The position numbers and the translations under genes are program-made. Under the pieces are notes generated by a model. It was not told the DNA's origin. It saw only the letters and a list, made by a program, of their open reading frames with translations, and ran no database searches. From Steroidobacteraceae bacterium (GTDB lineage Bacteria > Pseudomonadota > Gammaproteobacteria > Steroidobacterales > Steroidobacteraceae), in contig JALORP010000022.1 of assembly GCA_025458865.1 (NCBI GenBank), positions 1-49,523 of the forward strand: a stretch of DNA of 49,523 bases, given 5' to 3'. Of this stretch, positions 44,812 to 49,523 are shown piece after piece (the stretch's first letter is position 1; each line of letters starts with the position of its first letter).

Positions 44812-44841
44812 TTGACGAGTCCGGCCGGGGCTTGCTGCAAT
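44812..44841 (+). promoter_or_regulatory. Candidate promoter of corB
   Basis: TTGACG (44812-44817) and TGCAAT (44836-44841) are 18 bp apart, 37 bp before the corB start. It lies in the 86-bp gap after the ypjD-like gene. Confidence 0.45.
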
Positions 44842-44878
44842 CTTCCCCCGTCACCGGCCGCCGGGCGCCCAACCCACC

Positions 44879-46069
44879 TTGGTCACTTACCTGCCCGTCG
44901 CCTCCTCCACACTCGCCGCCCTCCTGCTGCTCGCGACCCTCGCGGCATTCGAGGCCGGCCTGACCGCCCTATCGCGCCGCCGCAGCGGCGCCGCCCCTTA
45001 CGCCCTCGCGCAGCTGCAGGCCGAGCCGCGCCGGATGCGTCAGGCGGCGGGCACGCTGCGCATCGCCCTGCTCGCGGCGCTGCTGGCCCTGTCCGTCGCG
45101 GGCTTCGCCATGGGGTCGGCCTCCACCGCACTGGTGACCGCCTGCGGGCTCGCGCTCCTCCATGCGCTCGAGCGCGCGGGCCACCTGCGCGCCTTCGGCG
45201 CCCGCGGCACGGCCCTCGGCCCCCTTATCGCGCGCCTGCTCTACCCGCTGTTCCTTCTGATGCCGCGGCGCCGGCCGCCCTCGCCCGGGGACCGCCCCGC
45301 GGAGCCCGCCGACGCGGCCGAGGCCGTCGAGGACATCGCCGACCGCATCGCCGTCGCGCCCGGGGACCGGCAGCAGATGGTCCACGGCCTGCTCACGCTG
45401 GAGCAGACCTGCGTCGAGGACATCATGGTGCCGCGCAGCGAGGTCATCGGCATCGACATCGGCGCCGACTGGGACGAAATCCTCGACCTGGTGGCGCGCA
45501 CGCCCCATACGAGGCTGCCCCTCTACGAAGGCGAGATCGACCGCGTGATCGGCGTCGTGCACATGAAGCAGGTCGCCAACGAGCTCGCGCTCGGCCGCCT
45601 CGACCGCGAGCGGCTGCGCGAGGCCGCCCTGCGCCGCGAGGCGCTGTTCGTGCCGGAAGGCACCACCCTGCAGACGCAGCTCATCGCGTTTCGCAAGCTG
45701 AGGCGGCGGATCGCCTTCGTCGTGGACGAGTACGGCGACGTCCTCGGCCTCGTCACGCTGGAGGACATCCTCGAGGAGATCGTCGGCGAGTTCACGACCC
45801 AGCCCGCCCTGCTGCAGCGGGAGGTCATGCAGCAGCCCGACGGCAGCTGCGTGGTCGCGGGCAGCGCCCCCGCCAGGATGCTCGCCCGCCGGCTCGGCTG
45901 GGACCTGCCCACCGAGGGGCCGCGCACCCTCTCGGGCCTGATCATCGAGCAGCTCGAATCCATTCCCGAGTCGGGCGCCGCCCTCGAGCTCGCCGGCCGC
46001 AGGGTCGAGGTGCTCCAGGTCGCCGACAACACGATTCGCACCGTTCGCGTCCACGCGCCGCCAGCCTGA
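44879..46069 (+). CDS. corB: Hemolysin C/CorC-family transporter-associated protein (CorB/YfjD-like)
   Basis: The 396-residue membrane protein has an N-terminal hydrophobic region (about 5-130) that is divergent from the usual DUF21 domain, then a CBS pair (about 180-300) opening with VEDIMVPRSEVIGIDIGADW and DEYGDVLGLVTLEDILEEIV, and a C-terminal CorC_HlyC transporter-associated domain (about 320-395). E. coli CorB has VDDIMVPRSEIIGIDINDDW at the same position, so the assignment is firm despite the short N-terminus. It is proposed to act in Mg/Co efflux. The TTG start at 44879 gives the full first helix; no ATG is nearby. Confidence 0.88.
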   Translation: MVTYLPVASSTLAALLLLATLAAFEAGLTALSRRRSGAAPYALAQLQAEPRRMRQAAGTLRIALLAALLALSVAGFAMGSASTALVTACGLALLHALERAGHLRAFGARGTALGPLIARLLYPLFLLMPRRRPPSPGDRPAEPADAAEAVEDIADRIAVAPGDRQQMVHGLLTLEQTCVEDIMVPRSEVIGIDIGADWDEILDLVARTPHTRLPLYEGEIDRVIGVVHMKQVANELALGRLDRERLREAALRREALFVPEGTTLQTQLIAFRKLRRRIAFVVDEYGDVLGLVTLEDILEEIVGEFTTQPALLQREVMQQPDGSCVVAGSAPARMLARRLGWDLPTEGPRTLSGLIIEQLESIPESGAALELAGRRVEVLQVADNTIRTVRVHAPPA

Positions 46070-46089
46070 GCGCCATCCGGCCGGATCGT

Positions 46090-47439
46090 TCAGCCCAGCG
46101 CCTTCACCGCTTCCTCCAGGCGCCCTACCCCGGCGACTTCCATGCCCTCGACCGCGCGCCTCGGCACGTTCGCGCGCGGCACGACCGCGCGCCTGAAGCC
46201 GTGCTTGGCCGCCTCGCGCAGGCGCTCCTCGCCGTAGGGCACGGGCCGGATCTCGCCGGCGAGGCCGACCTCGCCGAAGGTGACAAGTTCCTGCGGCAGC
46301 GCCCGCCCCTCGAGGCTCGACAACATGGCCGCGAGAACCGGAAGGTCCGCCGCGGTCTCGCCGAGGCGCACGCCGCCCACGACGTTCACGAAGACGTCGT
46401 GACCGTGCAGCGCGACGCCCGCGTGGCGGTGCAGCACGGCGATGAGCATGGCGATCCTGTTCGCCTCGAGACCGACCGCGACGCGGCGGGGGTTGGCCGC
46501 GTGACTCGCGTCAGCGAGCGCCTGGACCTCGATCAGCATCTGGCGCGTGCCCTCGCGCGCGACCGTCACCACGGAGCCGGCGACGGGCTGGTCGTGCCGC
46601 GACAGGAAGATGGCCGAGGGGTTGCGCACCTCGCGCAGGCCGCGCTCGTCCATGACGAACACGCCGATCTCGTTGGCCGCGCCGAAGCGGTTCTTGACCG
46701 CGCGGATCACGCGGTAGCGGCTGCCGGAGTCGCTTTCGAAGTAGAGCACCGCGTCCACCATGTGCTCCAGCAGGCGCGGCCCGGCGATCACGCCCTCCTT
46801 GGTGACGTGGCCGATCAGGAGCACGGCAGTGCCGGTGGACTTGGCGTGGGCCACGAGCTGCGCCGCGCATTCCCGCAGCTGCGACACGGAGCCGGCAGCG
46901 GCCTCGACGTTCGAGGCCGTCATCGTCTGGATCGAGTCGATGACCAGCACGCGCGCGCCCATCGCGCCCGCCTGCTCGACGATCTGTTCGACGGCGGTCT
47001 CCGCGATGAGCCGCAGCGGCGCGCCGGCGAGGCCGAGCCGTTGGGCCCTGAGGCCAACCTGTCGGGCCGACTCCTCGCCGGTGGCGTACAGGACGGGCAC
47101 GCCCGGCGCGAGCGCGGCCGCGGCCTGGAGGAGCAGGGTGGACTTTCCGATGCCGGGGTCGCCGCCGATCAACGAGACGGAGCCTGGCACCAGGCCGCCG
47201 CCGAGCACGCGATCGAACTCGGCGAGGCCCGTGACGAGGCGCGCATCCTCGCCCGCCTCCAGCACCTCCAGCATCGCCGCGGCCGGCGGCGCACCCGCCC
47301 GCTGCGGGCGCCGCGAGGCCGGCTTCTCGTGGAACGCGGACAGGGTGTTCCACTCGCCGCAGGCGGGACACTGTCCCTGCCACCGCGGCGCCTCTGCGCC
47401 GCAGCTAGAGCAGACGAAGGCGGTGCGTGTCTTGGCCAT
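46090..47439 (-). CDS. radA: DNA repair protein RadA (Sms)
   Basis: The 449-residue protein processes recombination intermediates by driving branch migration. It has an N-terminal C4 zinc finger (CSSCG and CPACGEWNT), a RecA-like ATPase (Walker A GGDPGIGKST near 98-107), the RadA-specific KNRFG motif in VKNRFGAANEIG, and a C-terminal Lon-like domain (about 280-449, GVRLGETAADLPVLAAMLSS). The ATG at 47439 starts MAKTRTAFVCSSCG; the frame upstream is open but not coding. It converges on corB. Confidence 0.97.
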   Translation of the reverse strand: MAKTRTAFVCSSCGAEAPRWQGQCPACGEWNTLSAFHEKPASRRPQRAGAPPAAAMLEVLEAGEDARLVTGLAEFDRVLGGGLVPGSVSLIGGDPGIGKSTLLLQAAAALAPGVPVLYATGEESARQVGLRAQRLGLAGAPLRLIAETAVEQIVEQAGAMGARVLVIDSIQTMTASNVEAAAGSVSQLRECAAQLVAHAKSTGTAVLLIGHVTKEGVIAGPRLLEHMVDAVLYFESDSGSRYRVIRAVKNRFGAANEIGVFVMDERGLREVRNPSAIFLSRHDQPVAGSVVTVAREGTRQMLIEVQALADASHAANPRRVAVGLEANRIAMLIAVLHRHAGVALHGHDVFVNVVGGVRLGETAADLPVLAAMLSSLEGRALPQELVTFGEVGLAGEIRPVPYGEERLREAAKHGFRRAVVPRANVPRRAVEGMEVAGVGRLEEAVKALG

Positions 47440-47532
47440 TCGGGGAGCGGCGATGCTAGCACGCGTCCCGGCGATACTGCGGGCCAGTTCGCGAAATCCG
47501 GCCCAAGCCGCGGAAAAATCACGTCCCGATCG

Positions 47533-47561
47533 TTCCCGCCGCCGTGAGGCACGTTTATGAT
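47533..47561 (+). promoter_or_regulatory. Candidate promoter for the kinase-phosphatase-FHA genes
   Basis: TTCCCG (47533-47538) and TATGAT (47556-47561) are 17 bp apart, 35 bp before the kinase ATG. The -10 matches 5 of 6 and the -35 3 of 6. Confidence 0.45.
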
Positions 47562-47596
47562 CCGCGGATGCTTGAACCGGCCACCTGCGCGCATGC

Positions 47597-48595
47597 ATGA
47601 GCGGTGAATCCCCCCTCGGCCGGTGGCTGCGCGGCGCGTCGACCACCGATACGGCGGTCGCGGTGGACGGGACGGTCCTGCCGCCCCTGCGACGGCCCCT
47701 CGAAGCCGCCGTCGCCGACCTCCAGCAGTCACGCACGACGCCGCTGCTCAGGCCCGGCGAGCCTTTCGGCCACTACAGGGTCGAGAAGGAGCTCGGCCGC
47801 GGTGCCATGGCCACCGTGTACCGCGCCACCGACGAGCGCAGCGGCCGCCGGGTGGCACTCAAGCTGCTGTCCCTCGGGGAGGACTGGCCGGAGGACCGGC
47901 TGGACGAGGCGCGGCTGCGGCTGCGCCGCGAGGCCGAGGCCGCCGCCCGCATCGAGCATCCGGACATCGTCGAGGTATTCGAGGCAGGCGAGCACGAGGG
48001 CCAGTTCTACCTCGCCATGGAGTTCGTCGAGGGCGTGAGCCTCGACACCCACACCTACCAGGGCCGGCTGCTTCCGCCGCGCATGACCTGCGAGATGTGC
48101 GCCCGGGTCGCCGAGGCGCTGCACTTCGCCCACCAGCGCGGGGTCGTTCACCGGGACATCAAGCCGGCCAACATCGTCTTCGATCAGGAGCGGCGGCGCG
48201 TGCGCATCATGGACTTCGGCGTGGCCCGCCTCGCCGACAGCCGGGCCACGCGCACCGGGATCGTGCTGGGCTCGCCGAGCTACATGGCGCCCGAGCAGCT
48301 CGACGGCCGTCCCGTCAGCGGCCGCTCGGACCTGTTCTCGCTCGGCGTGACGCTGTTCCAGCTGCTCACGGGCTCCCTGCCCTTCCGCTCCGACTCGATG
48401 ACGGGGCTGATGCGCCGCATAGCCCTCGAGCCGCACCCGCCGCTCGTCACCATCCGCCCCGACCTGCCCGCTACGCTCGGCCGCATCCTGGACCGCACGC
48501 TCGCCAAGGATCCCGACGACCGATTCGAGACCGGGGCCGAGATGGGCCAGGCGCTGCGCCAGGCCGGCCGCACCATCGACCCGGGGCTGCGCTGA
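47597..48595 (+). CDS. Hanks-type serine/threonine protein kinase
   Basis: The 332-residue kinase has a non-conserved N-terminal stretch (1-57) and a full kinase domain (about 58-325). Motifs: GRGAMATVY (glycine loop), VALKLL (lysine), VVHRDIKPANIVF (catalytic loop), MDFGVARL (DFG), LGSPSYMAPEQ (APE). No transmembrane helix or sensor domain is present, so it is cytosolic. The stop TGA overlaps the phosphatase ATG by one base, coupling the opposing enzymes. Confidence 0.95.
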   Translation: MSGESPLGRWLRGASTTDTAVAVDGTVLPPLRRPLEAAVADLQQSRTTPLLRPGEPFGHYRVEKELGRGAMATVYRATDERSGRRVALKLLSLGEDWPEDRLDEARLRLRREAEAAARIEHPDIVEVFEAGEHEGQFYLAMEFVEGVSLDTHTYQGRLLPPRMTCEMCARVAEALHFAHQRGVVHRDIKPANIVFDQERRRVRIMDFGVARLADSRATRTGIVLGSPSYMAPEQLDGRPVSGRSDLFSLGVTLFQLLTGSLPFRSDSMTGLMRRIALEPHPPLVTIRPDLPATLGRILDRTLAKDPDDRFETGAEMGQALRQAGRTIDPGLR

Positions 48596-49431
48596 TGGGC
48601 GACTACGTCTCGCTGCGGGGCAAGCTGCGATCGGTCGGGCTGACGGACCCTGGCAAGGTCCGCGAGCACAACGAGGATGCGATCGCGTGGGACGGCGAGA
48701 TCGGCCTGTTCGTGCTGGCCGACGGCATGGGCGGGTACAACGCCGGCGAAGTCGCGAGCGGCATCGCGGTCAAGACCATCATGAACCTCGTCCGCGAGTC
48801 CTACGAAGTGCAGGAGCTCGCGGGCCAGGACAAGGCGAGCGGCCTGAGCCGGCCCGCCATCATCCTGCGCGACGCGATCGCGAGGGCCAACAAGATCATC
48901 CACCAGACCGCCAAGACCCAGCCCCAGTGCGAGGGCATGGGCACGACGGTCGTGACGGCGCTCTTCTACGACAACAGGATCATCGTCGCCCACGTGGGCG
49001 ACTCGCGCCTCTATCGCCTGCGCGGCGAGCGCTTCGAGCAGGTGACCATGGACCACTCGCTGCTGCAGGAGCTCGTGGACCGCGGGTTCTACACCCCCGA
49101 GGAGGCGCAGCGGGTCACGAACAAGAATTATGTGACCCGTGCCTTAGGCGTGGAGCCCGTGGTCGAGGTAGAAATCCGGGAAGAGCCGGTGCAGCGAGGC
49201 GACTGCTACGTGCTGTGCTCGGACGGCCTGAGCGACATGATCGAAGATGAAGATATTCATTTGACGATCAGTACTTTCGGAACGAATCTTGATACTGTTT
49301 CTAAGCAGCTCGTGCAGCTGGCGAACGACAATGGCGGCCGGGACAACATTTCGGTGCTGCTCGCCGAGGTGACGGAAACTTTCCCGGCGAAAAAAGGCAT
49401 ACTTGACAGAATATTGGGCTGGTTCGGCTAA
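48595..49431 (+). CDS. PP2C-type serine/threonine phosphatase
   Basis: The 278-residue PPM phosphatase has the motif ladder RSVGLTDPGKVREHNEDA, VLADGMGGYNAGE, GMGTTVV, VAHVGDSRLYRLR, VLCSDGLSDMIE and GGRDNISVLL, including the metal-binding aspartates. It should reverse the action of the upstream kinase. From about 49240 to 49305 the coding sequence turns AT-rich (codons GAT, ATT, CAT, TTG, AAT, CTT, TCT), quite unlike the rest of the gene. An FHA-domain gene begins 18 bp after the stop. Confidence 0.95.
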   Translation: MGDYVSLRGKLRSVGLTDPGKVREHNEDAIAWDGEIGLFVLADGMGGYNAGEVASGIAVKTIMNLVRESYEVQELAGQDKASGLSRPAIILRDAIARANKIIHQTAKTQPQCEGMGTTVVTALFYDNRIIVAHVGDSRLYRLRGERFEQVTMDHSLLQELVDRGFYTPEEAQRVTNKNYVTRALGVEPVVEVEIREEPVQRGDCYVLCSDGLSDMIEDEDIHLTISTFGTNLDTVSKQLVQLANDNGGRDNISVLLAEVTETFPAKKGILDRILGWFG

Positions 49432-49449
49432 CCGGCGACGAGGAAAACG

Positions 49450-49523
49450 ATGGCACGCTTGATCCTCAGTCTCGACGGCGATGTGCTCGCCGAGTACAAC
49501 ATGACCAAGGAGCGCTACACCAT
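49450..49523 (+). CDS. FHA-domain protein, N-terminus only (cut by window edge)
   Basis: The visible 24 residues read MARLILSLDGDVLAEYNMTK and then ERYT, closely matching the first strands of small bacterial FHA proteins (M-A-K-L-x-L-x-x-x-G-x-V-L-K-E-Y). FHA domains bind phosphothreonine, so this is the expected reader for the kinase and phosphatase just upstream. The fork GRxxxN motif lies outside the window. GAGGAAAACG precedes the ATG. Confidence 0.8.
   Translation, partial: MARLILSLDGDVLAEYNMTKERYT

Overview
The window is about 49.5 kb of very GC-rich, densely packed chromosomal DNA (my estimate is high-60s percent G+C), with no insertion sequences, phage genes or CRISPR arrays that I can see. 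Gene order points to a gammaproteobacterium: dapA-(lipoprotein)/gcvR-bcp, the mla lipid-transport genes, the rpsP-rimM-trmD-rplS operon, and ffh divergent from a ypjD-like gene plus corB all follow Enterobacteria-like synteny. The SUF operon (Rrf2 regulator-sufB-C-D-S-U-T) and the high GC suggest a Xanthomonadales-, Chromatiales- or Woeseiales-like lineage rather than an enteric. I cannot name a species.

Layout. 1-600: 3'-truncated 4.5S SRP RNA and tRNA-Ser(GGA), both on the minus strand, with an unusual hairpin-rich repeat between them. 644-5.9 kb: dapA with a small BamC-position lipoprotein, divergent from gcvR, bcp, a PIN-PhoH ATPase and the periplasmic protease BepA. 6.0-9.8 kb: mlaA, convergent with mlaFEDCB (phospholipid trafficking between the membranes). 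9.9-16.3 kb: a tightly overlapped SUF iron-sulfur operon behind an IscR-like operator, then sixA. 16.9-20 kb: poorly characterised secreted proteins (a GYTR-repeat protein; a DUF2845 protein overlapping a trypsin-like protease) and a HAD phosphatase. 20-26.4 kb: putA-purU-NSS transporter-nei on the minus strand. 26.5-33.7 kb: NUDIX, DUF481 barrel, thioredoxin-TPR chaperone, TRIC channel, yhhQ-cupin-hslR, and kbl-tdh-tlpA (threonine to glycine). 33.9-38.5 kb: a large secreted subtilase, a lipoprotein built of two 95-residue repeats, and a ribosome hibernation factor. 38.5-47.4 kb: sppA behind the rpsP-rimM-trmD-rplS operon, ffh, ypjD-like gene, corB and radA. 47.6 kb-end: a Ser/Thr kinase-PP2C phosphatase-FHA signalling cassette cut by the window edge.

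Most of the window is housekeeping: cell-envelope maintenance (BepA, Mla, SppA, lipoproteins), protein export (SRP RNA and Ffh both present), Fe-S assembly, and proline, threonine and one-carbon catabolism. The parts least explained by known families are the tRNA-Ser-linked structured repeat (272-481), the GYTR-repeat exported protein, the duplicated DSSLGCP lipoprotein, and the DUF2845-protease pair. Nothing here can be proven to be a new system from sequence alone; these are the best candidates.
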